From Methylophilus sp. (lineage in GTDB: Bacteria > Pseudomonadota > Gammaproteobacteria > Burkholderiales > Methylophilaceae), in contig JAUYRP010000002.1 in the NCBI GenBank assembly GCA_030696695.1, positions 124,001 to 188,000 on the forward strand: a stretch of DNA of 64,000 nt. Reading direction: 5' to 3'. The translations under genes and the position numbers were made by a program. Positions 53,331 through 63,490 of the stretch are shown piece by piece. The notes under the pieces are model-generated. The model searched no databases. It saw only the letters and a list, made by a program, of their open reading frames with translations, and was not told the origin of the DNA. The first letter of the stretch is position 1, and each line of letters opens with the position of its first letter.

Positions 53331-56300
53331 ATGTTAAAAAAACTGATTCACTCCGCCGTAAAAGGCCGGCTTCTTGTGTTGTTGATCGCCCTAGCCATTA
53401 TGATGGTGGGACTTAACACCATAAGACAAGCACCATTGGATGTTTTTCCTGAATTTGCCCCAGTGAAAGTGGAAATTCAGACTGAAGCGCCTGGGTTATC
53501 CACTGAAGAAACAGAGCAATTGATCAGCATGCCACTTGAGCAAGCGCTGAATGGCACACCACAACTGAAAACATTACGTTCAAAATCTGTATTAGGTTTG
53601 TCTTCCGTGGTCTTATTATTTGAGGAAGGTACAGACCTTTATCAAGCAAGACAGTTTGTGCAAGAGCGCTTAAGTTTGGCAGCTAGCCGTTTGCCATTAG
53701 TCGCGAAACCACCTGTAATGATGCCACCGTTGTCATCCCTGTCACGAGTCCTCAAAGTCGGCGTTTCTTCCAAAACACTCTCCCAAATCGATATCAGTGC
53801 GTTGACCATGTGGACTATACGTCCACGCTTGATGTCTGTACCGGGTGTTGCAAATATAGCCGTTTGGGGTCAACGTGATAAGCAATTACAGATACTCATC
53901 AACCCTGAGCATCTGCGCGCCAGAGGTATAACATTGCAGCAAGTGATGCTGGCTTCTGGGAATGCAGCCAGCATTGAATCTGGAGGCTTTATAGATTCCC
54001 CCAATCAACGTATTGCGATTCGGCATAAAAACTTAACAACAAAGCCTGAGGAACTGGCCAACACTGTGGTTGATTTTAAAAATGGTGCGCCCATCCGTTT
54101 AGGAGACATTGCGGAAATTGTGATTGGAGCGCCACCCACTATCGGCGATGCTGTGATCAATCATGGTGATGGTCTATTACTGATTGTAGAAAAGCACCCC
54201 AATGCCAATACTATTGAAGTCACAAAAAAAGTTGAAGCAGCCATTACGGAACTGAAACCTGCACTTAAAGATTTGGATATTGATTCCACCATTTTTAGGC
54301 CTGCCACGTTTATTGAGCGAGCAATAGATAACTTACAAAACGCGTTGATTCTGGGAGCTGTATTAGTGGCGCTCATACTCATACTATTTTTACGCAACAA
54401 ACGTGCTGCTTTAATTAGCATCTGTGCAATTCCACTGTCACTTATCAGCGCTGTATTGGTGTTGACTGCCTTCAATGTTGGCATCAACACCATGGTCATT
54501 GCAGGCTTAGTAATCGCACTTGGTGAGGTAGTGGATGATGCCATTATTGACGTTGAAAATATCATACGACGACTGAAATTAAACCAACTACTAGAAAACC
54601 CAAAATCCAAACTGAATGTCATCGTAAACGCATCTCTAGAAGTACGAAGTGCCGTGGTATTTGCAACCATGATTGTGATGGTGGTGTTTCTACCGGTGTT
54701 TTTTTTGGATGGCATTGCAGGTGCTTTCTTTAAGCCATTGGCCATGGCCTATTTACTCGCTATTTTGGCTTCTTTAATCGTGGCGCTGGTAGTCACGCCA
54801 GCATTATCTTTTCTTTTACTAGATACGGAATATGAAGAAAAGGATATCGCTATTGTTAGCTGGTTACACTATCAATATGCAAGACTACTTGATGCCATAC
54901 TAGTTAAGCCAAAACAGATTTTCGTAATAGCTTCGATTGCATTATTTGCAACAGGGATAAGCTCATTTTCATTAGGTTCGGAATTTTTACCAGAGTTTAA
55001 AGAAACAGATTTCTTGATGCACTTTCTAGAACGCCCAGGCTCCTCAATTGAACAGATGAAGAAAATGACCTTACGAGCAAGTCATGACTTATTAGCGATT
55101 CCCGGGGTTAGAAACTTTGGTGCGCATATTGGCCGTGCAGAAGCCGCAGATGAAGTGGTGGGCCCTAACTTTACTGAGCTATGGGTCAGCATTGATCCTA
55201 ATGTGAATTACGCAGAAACAGTTTCAGCGATTCAACGCACCATGAAAGGCTATTCAGGTATCTTCACCGATGTGCAAACTTACCTAAAAGAACGCAGCAA
55301 AGAGGTTTTATCAGGCACTAGCTCTAGTATTGTAGTGCGACTCTTTGGACCAGACCTAGCAGTGTTGCGACAACAAGCTGAGACCATTAAAAGCACCATG
55401 CAGTTAATTGAGGGGGTTGCCGATTTAAAAGTTGAGCCACAAGCACTCGTTCCACAAATTGAAATTCGCCTCAAACAAGGTGCGGCACAACGTTACGGCA
55501 TTAATACCAATGACATTCGCAAAGTCACGAGCATGGTGCTGAAAGGCACAAAAGTGGGTGAAGTTTATGAAGCACAGCAAAAAGTGGATGTAGTAGTAAT
55601 TGGTAGCCCAGAATCAAAATTGGATTTATACGCTATTCAACAACTACCCATAGATTCTACTTTTGGCCCTCAGCTTAGAATCAAAGATGTGGCAGATGTT
55701 TATTTTGTGGGCATGCCTAACGAGATAAAACGTGAAGCCGTCTCAAGGCGAATTGACATTGTCGCCAACGCAAAAGGTAGAGATCTCGGTTCCGTAGCTT
55801 CAGAAATAGAAAGCAAGGTTTCAGCAATGCCGTTCCCAAGTGGATACTACCCACAGTTTTTAGGAGAATACACTGCACAAAAAGCAGCTACCCAAAGATT
55901 GCTAGGGCTCACTGCCTTGGTCATATTCGCAATCGTCTTGATTGTGTATATGGATTTCAAATCCTATCAACATACGCTTATCTTCTTAGCCTCATTACCA
56001 TTTGCCCTCTTGGGTGGCGTGATTGGGGTATTGTTATCTGGTGATGTCGTTTCTCTCGGCTCTATGGTTGGATTTATTGCTGTGCTAGGTATTGCCGCTA
56101 GAAATGGCATTTTACTTATTAGCCATTACAGACATCTAATAACTAGTGAAGGCTGCACTCATGGCTTAGATGTAGTGAAGCGTGGCTCGCACGAGCGTTT
56201 AGTACCGATTCTCATGACAGCACTCGCTACCTCTCTCGCATTAGTGCCTATTCTGTTTAAAGGCCCTATCTCGGGTTATGAAATTGAATACCCACTAGCG

Positions 56301-56393
56301 GTGGTTGTAGTGAGTGGTTTACTTACATCAACAGTGCTGAACTTAATTTTACTACCTAGTATTTTCTTAAAGTTCGGAAATATCAATAAATAA
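53331..56393 (+). CDS. RND heavy-metal-type efflux pump (CzcA/CusA family)
   Basis: 1020 aa inner-membrane pump with 12 TM helices and two large periplasmic loops. The TM4 proton-relay motif is [20 protein letters not shown], a variant of the DFGxxxDGAxVxxEN motif of CzcA. Because the acidic pattern differs from both CzcA and CusA and no clear Met relay of CusA is seen, the substrate (Zn/Co/Cd, Cu/Ag or other) is left open. Third gene of the operon; the regulator/sensor pair lies on the other side of the CTTAA boxes. Confidence 0.88.
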   Translation: MLKKLIHSAVKGRLLVLLIALAIMMVGLNTIRQAPLDVFPEFAPVKVEIQTEAPGLSTEETEQLISMPLEQALNGTPQLKTLRSKSVLGLSSVVLLFEEGTDLYQARQFVQERLSLAASRLPLVAKPPVMMPPLSSLSRVLKVGVSSKTLSQIDISALTMWTIRPRLMSVPGVANIAVWGQRDKQLQILINPEHLRARGITLQQVMLASGNAASIESGGFIDSPNQRIAIRHKNLTTKPEELANTVVDFKNGAPIRLGDIAEIVIGAPPTIGDAVINHGDGLLLIVEKHPNANTIEVTKKVEAAITELKPALKDLDIDSTIFRPATFIERAIDNLQNALILGAVLVALILILFLRNKRAALISICAIPLSLISAVLVLTAFNVGINTMVIAGLVIALGEVVDDAIIDVENIIRRLKLNQLLENPKSKLNVIVNASLEVRSAVVFATMIVMVVFLPVFFLDGIAGAFFKPLAMAYLLAILASLIVALVVTPALSFLLLDTEYEEKDIAIVSWLHYQYARLLDAILVKPKQIFVIASIALFATGISSFSLGSEFLPEFKETDFLMHFLERPGSSIEQMKKMTLRASHDLLAIPGVRNFGAHIGRAEAADEVVGPNFTELWVSIDPNVNYAETVSAIQRTMKGYSGIFTDVQTYLKERSKEVLSGTSSSIVVRLFGPDLAVLRQQAETIKSTMQLIEGVADLKVEPQALVPQIEIRLKQGAAQRYGINTNDIRKVTSMVLKGTKVGEVYEAQQKVDVVVIGSPESKLDLYAIQQLPIDSTFGPQLRIKDVADVYFVGMPNEIKREAVSRRIDIVANAKGRDLGSVASEIESKVSAMPFPSGYYPQFLGEYTAQKAATQRLLGLTALVIFAIVLIVYMDFKSYQHTLIFLASLPFALLGGVIGVLLSGDVVSLGSMVGFIAVLGIAARNGILLISHYRHLITSEGCTHGLDVVKRGSHERLVPILMTALATSLALVPILFKGPISGYEIEYPLAVVVVSGLLTSTVLNLILLPSIFLKFGNINK

Positions 56394-56402
56394 ACGACAG
56401 TG

Positions 56403-56457
56403 GTTAATCCTACTTATAAATCATGCAAAAAATGCATGATTTATAAGTAGGATTAAC
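56403..56457. repeat. Perfect 25-bp inverted repeat (long hairpin)
   Basis: Arms 56403-56427 and 56433-56457 are exactly complementary over 25 bp (starting GTTAATCCTACTTATAAA) with a 5-nt AAAAA loop. No T-run follows on either strand. It lies 10 bp after the RND stop codon. A terminator without U-tract, an RNase III site, or a small repeat element are possible. The rest of 56394-56591 is AT-rich with no ORF. Confidence 0.85.
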
Positions 56458-56591
56458 TAAATTCCATGCAAACTTTGCAAGTTAAATATATATAAATAAA
56501 AGATTATCTATATAAATCAATTAGGTATATATTGGGTATGTAACTTGCTCTATAGCTTGAAGAAATACTTATTGATAGCCTTAGAGGAAAT

Positions 56592-58289
56592 ATGTTACCC
56601 ACAGTTTTAAATCGTTTGTTTCAACCACTCTCTTTTAAAAATAAGGCGCAAACTCAAACATTCGCCATATTGTCAGTAGTCACATTTATTATGCTGACAG
56701 GCAACTTTTCGCTGTTCCATGGCATTTTAAATATCTATCCACTGACTCTTCACAATCTTCCGTTTCTCATTTCTTTAGCATTATTTTTTACATCACTTAC
56801 TGCAATATTTTTCCTACTCATTAGCCACGGTAAATGGACGCGTTGGATACTTGCTGCTTTCCTGTTGATCGCATCCCAGTCTGCTTATTACATGGATCAT
56901 TTGGGCGTGATCATCGATACAGTCATGATTGACAACATCATGCAAACCAATAGAAGCGAATTCTCAAGCCTCGTTACATCCACGCTGATTCTTAGAACTT
57001 TTATTTTGGGCGTTATTCCCGCTTGGTTAATATTGAAATATTGCCCACAGCCTCTTAGTTTTAAACTAGAACTGAAATATAGACTACGCGCAATATTATT
57101 GTTCTTATTAGCCATAGTGGTATTGGTGATTCCCTTTAGTGCCGATTACACCTCATTTATTCGTGAACATAAAATCGTGAGGTTTTATTCAAATCCAACG
57201 TATTCCGTTTACTCCGCGATTAAATACGTAACTCAACAATCGAGTATTTCTGTACACAACCTTCCATTACTAAAAACTGCTCAAGACGCTGTATCTTTAG
57301 ATCCTTCCACCAGTAAAAAAGAGTTAATCATCATGGTGGTGGGTGAAACGGCGCGCGCCGATAGGTTTTCTTTGAACGGCTATCATCGAGATACAAATCC
57401 AGAGTTATCCAAACAAGACATTGTCAGCTTTAGCAATGTCAGCTCTTGTGGCACATCTACTGGTGTCTCAGTGCCATGTATGTTTTCGTCATTAGGACGT
57501 AAAAAGTACGATAAAGAAAAAGCGTTAGATCAGGAGAATGTACTCGATGTCCTTGCAAAGCACGGTATTGAAGTATTGTGGCGTGACAATAATTCTGATT
57601 CCAAAGGCGTTGCAACGCGTATCAAATATGAAGACTTTAAAACGCCCACGCTGAATCCAAATTGCAAAGGTGAATGTAGGGATGTAGGCATGTTAAGTGG
57701 CCTAGATAAATATATTTCAAAAAACAAAGACAAAGACATGATGATTGTTCTTCATCAAATGGGGAATCATGGTCCTGAGTATTATCGCCGTTATCCTAAA
57801 GAATTTGAACGCTTTAAACCAGCTTGTCAGACTGGTGAACTAAGAGATTGTACTCAAGAGGAAGTTGACAACGCTTATGACAACGCAATTCTGTATACAG
57901 ACTATTTCTTATCAGAAGTGATTAACTTCTTGAAAAAATACGATGAACAATACGAGGTGGCCATGTTGTATGTATCTGATCATGGCGAATCTCTAGGTGA
58001 GCATGGAATATATCTGCATGCAGCACCTTATATGATTGCACCCAAAGAACAAACTCATGTGCCTGTCATTGCTTGGACTGGAAAATACTTTGATTACAAC
58101 CTACAAGATATCAAACCCTTTAAAGATGCAGCAATAAGTCATGATGATTTGTTTTGTACGTTGCTCATCGCCTATGAATTAGAGTCAAAAATGTGCGAAG
58201 GTAAAAATACCATCTTAACTAAAAATAAAAATAAAAATCTAAATTCCATAGCTCAATCTGTAGAGGTTTTGGATAGCAATCTAGATTAA
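56592..58289 (+). CDS. eptA: Phosphoethanolamine transferase EptA
   Basis: 565 aa inner-membrane enzyme that adds phosphoethanolamine to lipid A, lowering negative charge and polymyxin sensitivity. Five N-terminal TM helices (to ~residue 190) precede the periplasmic sulfatase-fold domain. That domain has VVGETARADRFSLNGY, nucleophile Thr in CGTSTGVSVPCMFS, HQMGNHGPEYYRRYP and YVSDHGESLGEHG metal-site segments. GAGGAAAT sits before the ATG. The same operon carries ArnT- and ArnC-like genes. In enterobacteria eptA is PmrA-controlled, but no CTTAA pair is seen just upstream here. Confidence 0.92.
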   Translation: MLPTVLNRLFQPLSFKNKAQTQTFAILSVVTFIMLTGNFSLFHGILNIYPLTLHNLPFLISLALFFTSLTAIFFLLISHGKWTRWILAAFLLIASQSAYYMDHLGVIIDTVMIDNIMQTNRSEFSSLVTSTLILRTFILGVIPAWLILKYCPQPLSFKLELKYRLRAILLFLLAIVVLVIPFSADYTSFIREHKIVRFYSNPTYSVYSAIKYVTQQSSISVHNLPLLKTAQDAVSLDPSTSKKELIIMVVGETARADRFSLNGYHRDTNPELSKQDIVSFSNVSSCGTSTGVSVPCMFSSLGRKKYDKEKALDQENVLDVLAKHGIEVLWRDNNSDSKGVATRIKYEDFKTPTLNPNCKGECRDVGMLSGLDKYISKNKDKDMMIVLHQMGNHGPEYYRRYPKEFERFKPACQTGELRDCTQEEVDNAYDNAILYTDYFLSEVINFLKKYDEQYEVAMLYVSDHGESLGEHGIYLHAAPYMIAPKEQTHVPVIAWTGKYFDYNLQDIKPFKDAAISHDDLFCTLLIAYELESKMCEGKNTILTKNKNKNLNSIAQSVEVLDSNLD

Positions 58290-58294
58290 TTTAT

Positions 58295-58717
58295 ATGGAA
58301 CGCTGGGTCATTTATGCATTTATCTCGATGTGTTTTGCCGGCTTTACCGCTGTCATTGCAAAACAGGGATTAGTTGGTATATCTGCTGAATTAGGCTTGA
58401 CGTTAAGAACCCTCTTTGTATGTATTTTTATCATCATTTTTGGTTTATTAAACGTTGCACCAACTGAGATAAGGCAACTTCAAAGGGAAAATTACATATG
58501 GCTCGGCTTATCTGCCATCACTACGGCCGGCTCATGGATTTACTACTATAAAGCACTAAAGATGGGTGATGTAGCCACAGTAGCACTCATTGATAAAGGC
58601 AGTGTAATTGTATCTGTACTGCTTGCTTGGTGGCTATTTAAAGAAGTCATTACACTGCGAATGATATTAGGTGCAATGCTGATTATTGCTGGCATCGTAG
58701 TCATTTCCAAGAAATAA
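58295..58717 (+). CDS. EamA-like half transporter
   Basis: 140 aa protein with about five TM helices ([82 protein letters not shown]). It is a single EamA domain, half the size of usual DMT exporters, so it would dimerise. Single-domain EamA proteins next to ArnT/ArnC-type genes recall ArnE/ArnF flippases of undecaprenyl-linked sugars; that role is an inference from context. Six bp after eptA. Confidence 0.82.
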   Translation: MERWVIYAFISMCFAGFTAVIAKQGLVGISAELGLTLRTLFVCIFIIIFGLLNVAPTEIRQLQRENYIWLGLSAITTAGSWIYYYKALKMGDVATVALIDKGSVIVSVLLAWWLFKEVITLRMILGAMLIIAGIVVISKK

Positions 58718-58742
58718 CTATAAAAATAAAAAGGGGCATGTC

Positions 58743-59909
58743 GTGAAAATTACTATTGTCGGCACAGGCTATGTTGGATTATCACTAGCTGTTCTACTTG
58801 CACAACGTAACGATGTGATTGCATTGGATATTATTCCGAGTCGCGTTGACATGCTAAATAACAAACATTCTCCCATCATGGATGTTGAGATTCAAGATTA
58901 TTTAAGCAACAAGCCATTACAACTTAAAGCAACGATAGACAAGCAAACTGCTTATCGGGATGCAGACTTTATTATTATAGCGACGCCAACTGATTATGAT
59001 CCCAATACCAATACGTTCAATACCGAATCTGTTGAAAGTGTGATTCGTGATGTAAGTGCAATCAATCCAAAAGCTGTCATTGTGATTAAATCAACAGTGC
59101 CAGTCGGTTATACCGAAAAAGTAAAAACGGAACTCAACAATGAAAATATATTTTTCTCACCAGAGTTTCTTCGTGAAGGTAAGGCTTTGTATGACAATTT
59201 ATACCCATCACGTATTGTCGTGGGTGAGGTAAGCAAGCGGGCTAAACTATTTGCAGAGCTGCTTATGGAGGCCGCATTAAAGCCAAAGGTTGATTTACTA
59301 TTCACTCATAATACTGAAGCAGAAGCAATCAAGCTGTTTTCAAATACTTATCTCGCCATGCGAGTCGCATTTTTTAATGAACTAGATACCTATGCTTTGA
59401 TTCATGGGTTAAATACCCGAGAGATTATCAACGGCGTCTGTCTGGATTCACGTATCGGCAATCACTATAACAACCCATCGTTTGGTTACGGTGGATATTG
59501 CTTGCCTAAAGATACCAAACAGCTACTGGCCAATTATAAAAAAATTCCGCAGAACTTAATTCGAGCCATAGTAGAAGCCAACTCAACCCGTAAAGACTTC
59601 ATTGCTCAGCAAATAATCGAACTTAAGCCAAAAGTGGTTGGTATCTACCGGCTCATTATGAAAGCAGGGTCTGACAACTACAGATCATCCAGTATTCAAG
59701 GCATCATGAAGCGCATCAAAGCAAAAGGGATAGAGGTAATTGTGTATGAACCTGTCTTGGAAGAAGGCAATTTCTTCAATTCAAAAGTATTTAAAGATTT
59801 GACACAATTTAAGCAGTTATCAGATGTGATTGTCAGCAATCGTATGTTGCAAGAGTTAAGCGATGTATCGCACAAAGTATATACACGCGATCTATTTGGG
59901 AGTGATTAG
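58743..59909 (+). CDS. ugd: UDP-glucose 6-dehydrogenase
   Basis: 388 aa cytoplasmic enzyme oxidising UDP-glucose to UDP-glucuronate with two NAD+. GTG start after AAAGGGGC. N-terminal [38 protein letters not shown], and the catalytic Cys in [13 protein letters not shown]. It is a short UGD form like that of E. coli Ugd (388 aa). UDP-glucuronate feeds either the following epimerase or an Arn-type pathway. Confidence 0.93.
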   Translation: MKITIVGTGYVGLSLAVLLAQRNDVIALDIIPSRVDMLNNKHSPIMDVEIQDYLSNKPLQLKATIDKQTAYRDADFIIIATPTDYDPNTNTFNTESVESVIRDVSAINPKAVIVIKSTVPVGYTEKVKTELNNENIFFSPEFLREGKALYDNLYPSRIVVGEVSKRAKLFAELLMEAALKPKVDLLFTHNTEAEAIKLFSNTYLAMRVAFFNELDTYALIHGLNTREIINGVCLDSRIGNHYNNPSFGYGGYCLPKDTKQLLANYKKIPQNLIRAIVEANSTRKDFIAQQIIELKPKVVGIYRLIMKAGSDNYRSSSIQGIMKRIKAKGIEVIVYEPVLEEGNFFNSKVFKDLTQFKQLSDVIVSNRMLQELSDVSHKVYTRDLFGSD

Positions 59910-60929
59910 TTGAAGATTCTGCTAACAGGCGCTGCAGGTTTTATCGGCATGCATGTCGCGCGTATTCTGCTCGAACGTGGTGATGAAGTCGTTGGCATTG
60001 ATAACTTAAACGATTACTACACACAGCAGCTCAAACACGACAGGCTTGCACAGCTCCGTAGCTTTGCAAACTTTAAATTTTTTGCACTAGACGTTGTGGA
60101 TGCTAACGCACTACAACAGCTATTCAGCCGTGAGCAATTCCAACGTGTTATTCATCTTGCAGCACAAGCGGGTGTTAGATATTCGTTAACAAATCCTACT
60201 GCATACATTCAATCTAATTTAGTAGGTTTTTCTAATATCTTGGAGTCTTGCAGAAAACACCAAACAGAACACCTGGTATACGCCAGCTCTTCTAGTGTAT
60301 ACGGCAGCAATAGTCATATGCCCTTTACGGTGCATGACAATGTCGATCATCCATTAAGCTTATATGCAGCCACAAAAAAATCAAATGAATTGATGGCACA
60401 TGCTTACAGCCATTTATATGGCATACCTACTACTGGCTTACGCTACTTTACGGTTTATGGTCCATGGGGACGACCGGACATGTCGCCTTGGCTATTCACA
60501 TCAGCCATACTTGAAGGTAAACCAATCAATATATTCAATCATGGCAAGATGAAGCGGGACTTTACCTACATCGATGATATTGCTGAGGGAACTGTCAAAG
60601 TCTTGGATACCATTGCACAACCCAATTCCAATTATCTTACTGAATTACCAGATCCAGCCACAAGTTCTGCGCCTTACAGAATTTACAACATTGGCAATCA
60701 TCAACCGGAAGACTTGATGCTCTTTATTGAAACTCTTGAAAAAGAACTAGGCGTAACCGCTGTCAAAAATTTCATGCCAATGCAAGCAGGTGATGTACTC
60801 GCCACCTATGCAGATGTGGACGATCTTAAGCATGACGTTGGATATGCGCCAAGTACGAGCTTACAAACAGGCCTTAAGCAATGGGTTCAATGGTACCGCA
60901 ACCACGCTGATGGCGTGTATTCACAATAA
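59910..60929 (+). CDS. NAD-dependent nucleotide-sugar epimerase (UDP-glucuronate 4-epimerase-like)
   Basis: 339 aa extended SDR enzyme. It opens directly after the ugd stop with a TTG start (MKILLTGAAGFIGMHVARIL). GxxGxxG NAD motif, HLAAQAGVRYSLTNP, catalytic SSS and YAATKKSNE (Tyr-xxx-Lys), and RYFTVYGPWGRPDM. The length and these segments match the UDP-GlcA 4-epimerase group, so the likely product is UDP-galacturonate. Zero-gap coupling to ugd supports the shared substrate. Confidence 0.88.
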   Translation: MKILLTGAAGFIGMHVARILLERGDEVVGIDNLNDYYTQQLKHDRLAQLRSFANFKFFALDVVDANALQQLFSREQFQRVIHLAAQAGVRYSLTNPTAYIQSNLVGFSNILESCRKHQTEHLVYASSSSVYGSNSHMPFTVHDNVDHPLSLYAATKKSNELMAHAYSHLYGIPTTGLRYFTVYGPWGRPDMSPWLFTSAILEGKPINIFNHGKMKRDFTYIDDIAEGTVKVLDTIAQPNSNYLTELPDPATSSAPYRIYNIGNHQPEDLMLFIETLEKELGVTAVKNFMPMQAGDVLATYADVDDLKHDVGYAPSTSLQTGLKQWVQWYRNHADGVYSQ

Positions 60930-60951
60930 CTCATAAGTCTTATTTAAATAC

Positions 60952-61980
60952 ATGAAACAGCTAATTAATCGATTATTTACTCTGCTTAGCAAACGCTGGA
61001 TACTTTCAATCATAATTGTTGTGTTGTCTCTCAGCGCTATTGTCCTATACAGGTATTTTCACCCAGAAATTTACCGCATTCCATCGAATCCAGATAATGC
61101 TCAAGAAATCAATTTCTTTGCATTAGGTGACCAGGGTTCAGGTAGTTTAGAACAAAGAGCCGTTGCAGATGCAATGGAAAAGCTGGCCAAAAAAAATAAA
61201 AACTTGGATTTTGTAATTTTGCTTGGTGACAATTTTTATATCGATACTAAGCTCACTGAAAAAAGTCCTGAATGGAATACGATGTTTGAAGAAATCTATT
61301 CAGGCGCCTACCTAAGTACCGTCCCTTTTTATGCCATTCTAGGGAACCATGATGAGGATTTATCTTTAAATCCGAAAACTCACCCCGAAATTGAATACTC
61401 AAAAAAGGCACTGGGTTCAAATCGTTGGCGCATGCCTGCACATTATTTTCATACTGATTTTGGCAACATTAATGGTCGACCTTTGCTACGGATTGTTTAT
61501 CTAGATACGAATGCATTACCTGATGAAATGTCTGTGCAAGCAAATTATGTGCGAGAGCAATTTATCCGCAATCCTTTACAGCCTATCTGGAAAATTGTTG
61601 CCGGTCATCATACTATTCGAAGTTGTGGTAAGCATTTCGAAGATAAAGCTAACCTGAAAAATACACTTTTACCAGCTTTACAAGATGCTAAGGTAGATAT
61701 CTATCTCTCTGGGCATGATCATAATCAGCAATTAATTGTAAAAGAGGGTGAACCCAACTATGTCGTCAATGGGGCTGGGGGTAAAAGCTTATATGCACAA
61801 AAAGTACATTCTGATGACTTGCGCTTTTTTAATGAAGGTTATGGGTTCGTCAGCTTAAAAGCCAATGCAAATAATCTTAAAATTGATTTTTTTGATAATC
61901 ATGCTAAAACAGTTTCATCAAATGAAATTGCACGAGAGTGCAAAGACCTGAATACTCGATGCATTAAAGCGAATAAATAA
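60952..61980 (+). CDS. Membrane-anchored metallophosphoesterase
   Basis: 342 aa. N-terminal TM (WILSIIIVVLSLSAIVLYRYF) puts the catalytic part in the periplasm. Calcineurin-like motifs: FFALGDQGSG, LLGDNFY, ILGNHDE, VAGHHTIRS and SGHDHNQQL, closest to tartrate-resistant purple acid phosphatase type. Substrate unknown; a role in dephosphorylating lipid-linked intermediates is possible from context. Its stop codon overlaps the next ATG (TAATG). Confidence 0.85.
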   Translation: MKQLINRLFTLLSKRWILSIIIVVLSLSAIVLYRYFHPEIYRIPSNPDNAQEINFFALGDQGSGSLEQRAVADAMEKLAKKNKNLDFVILLGDNFYIDTKLTEKSPEWNTMFEEIYSGAYLSTVPFYAILGNHDEDLSLNPKTHPEIEYSKKALGSNRWRMPAHYFHTDFGNINGRPLLRIVYLDTNALPDEMSVQANYVREQFIRNPLQPIWKIVAGHHTIRSCGKHFEDKANLKNTLLPALQDAKVDIYLSGHDHNQQLIVKEGEPNYVVNGAGGKSLYAQKVHSDDLRFFNEGYGFVSLKANANNLKIDFFDNHAKTVSSNEIARECKDLNTRCIKANK

Positions 61981-63416
61981 TGCAACAAGATAAATCCAAT
62001 TTATATCGTGCTCTGCTGATAACGACAATACTGCTAGGTATAACAGTATTTCTTTGGGGGTTGGGTAACATTCCTTTCCTGTCATTTAATGAAGCGCGAA
62101 GAGCAATACCAGCCGCTAACATGATTAAAGACAATGATTGGTTGATACCAAAGTTGAATGGTGAGCTTTATATTACCAAACCACCTCTTATATATTGGTT
62201 ATCAGCAGGGATTTCTCAGCTGTTTGGCATAGTTAACGAATGGACAGCGCGTATCCCATCAGCGTTGTCGGCCATAGCAACTTCAACGCTAGTTTTTGTG
62301 TATGCAAGACGTCATTATGGTGCATGGGCTGCTTTGTTTGCCTTGCAAATAATCATTGCAAATGCAGGTTTTTCCATGCTCGGACGACAAGCTGGTATTG
62401 AGATGCTTTTGTCTTTCCTGTGCTTTAGTTCACTAATTTGCGCATTCAAATATACGCATGAAGAAGTAGATAGGAAGTGGCTACTTTTAAGCTACTTTTT
62501 ATTGGGGTTGGCCGTACTAACTAAAGGTCCTATAGCCCTATTATTTGTTACATTGCCACTGTTAGCGTGTGCACTCTATCAACGCAAACCACGTCAGTGG
62601 GAAGTACTCCTCGATCCATTAGGTTGGCTAATTTTTCTGTTGGTGGGGTCATCTTGGTACCTGGCTGTCACTTGGCAAATGGGATTCGACGTATGGCAAT
62701 CCACTGTTCAGAAAGATATGGTGACCAAAATATATGGCAATACAGGTGAGCCTATTTACAATTATATTTTATGGTTAGCGGCTGATTTTTTTCCTGTATT
62801 TTTCCTGGTACTTATTAGTCCTATTACAACATGGCGTAGGTGGAAGCAACATGACGTCACTTCAAGTTTATTGATTGGATTGCTGGTGCCATTTCTGATT
62901 TACACAGCATTTAGCGATAAACATGCAAAATATCTATTACCTATTTATCCATTATTCGCCATCGTGCTTGGATACAAACTAAGTGAGATATACAAAGAGG
63001 GCGGTAGTCGACTTAAAAAAACAGTTCTTGGTTTGTTATTTTTAATGCCTATTGGTTATGCAATATTTTATACGTTCGCTGAAGCTAAAGTATTCCACTA
63101 TCGTTACGAGGCAATACCGCTAATCAGTAAATGGTTTATGGAAGAGTCAAGCCAATTGCCAATCTATGGATATAAACATCTGGATGAGCGGCTTATTTAT
63201 TACGCCAATCGTAGCATCCCAATCATTGACGATACAAAATTACCGTCATTAAAAACCAGTGATGCCATACTTCTAGTTGAAAATTCAGATATATCAAGAC
63301 TTAAAGTTGAAGCGCAATGTACTTTAAAAGAGTTTAAACCCTACTTAAGTCGTAGAGGATCATTGGCAATTCTGGGATTTGGGGCGGCTTGTGAGGGCAC
63401 TTCAATATCACAATAA
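61980..63416 (+). CDS. ArnT-like lipid-linked sugar transferase
   Basis: 478 aa polytopic GT-C glycosyltransferase of the PMT/ArnT family. TM1 is followed by the periplasmic catalytic loop FLSFNEARRAIPAANMI and KLNGELYITKPPLIYWLSAG, both typical of ArnT (which has a DEAR-type motif; here NEAR). LTKGPIALLF follows. About 11 TM helices; the C-terminal periplasmic domain is short compared with the 550 aa E. coli ArnT. It may add an acidic or amino sugar to lipid A or another glycan; the donor sugar is not certain. Confidence 0.85.
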   Translation: MQQDKSNLYRALLITTILLGITVFLWGLGNIPFLSFNEARRAIPAANMIKDNDWLIPKLNGELYITKPPLIYWLSAGISQLFGIVNEWTARIPSALSAIATSTLVFVYARRHYGAWAALFALQIIIANAGFSMLGRQAGIEMLLSFLCFSSLICAFKYTHEEVDRKWLLLSYFLLGLAVLTKGPIALLFVTLPLLACALYQRKPRQWEVLLDPLGWLIFLLVGSSWYLAVTWQMGFDVWQSTVQKDMVTKIYGNTGEPIYNYILWLAADFFPVFFLVLISPITTWRRWKQHDVTSSLLIGLLVPFLIYTAFSDKHAKYLLPIYPLFAIVLGYKLSEIYKEGGSRLKKTVLGLLFLMPIGYAIFYTFAEAKVFHYRYEAIPLISKWFMEESSQLPIYGYKHLDERLIYYANRSIPIIDDTKLPSLKTSDAILLVENSDISRLKVEAQCTLKEFKPYLSRRGSLAILGFGAACEGTSISQ

Positions 63417-63490
63417 ATTATTTAAATTATATTGAGACTTAACCTCTTTCAAATCATGAATACTTAAACTAAATAACTTTTAACCATAAA

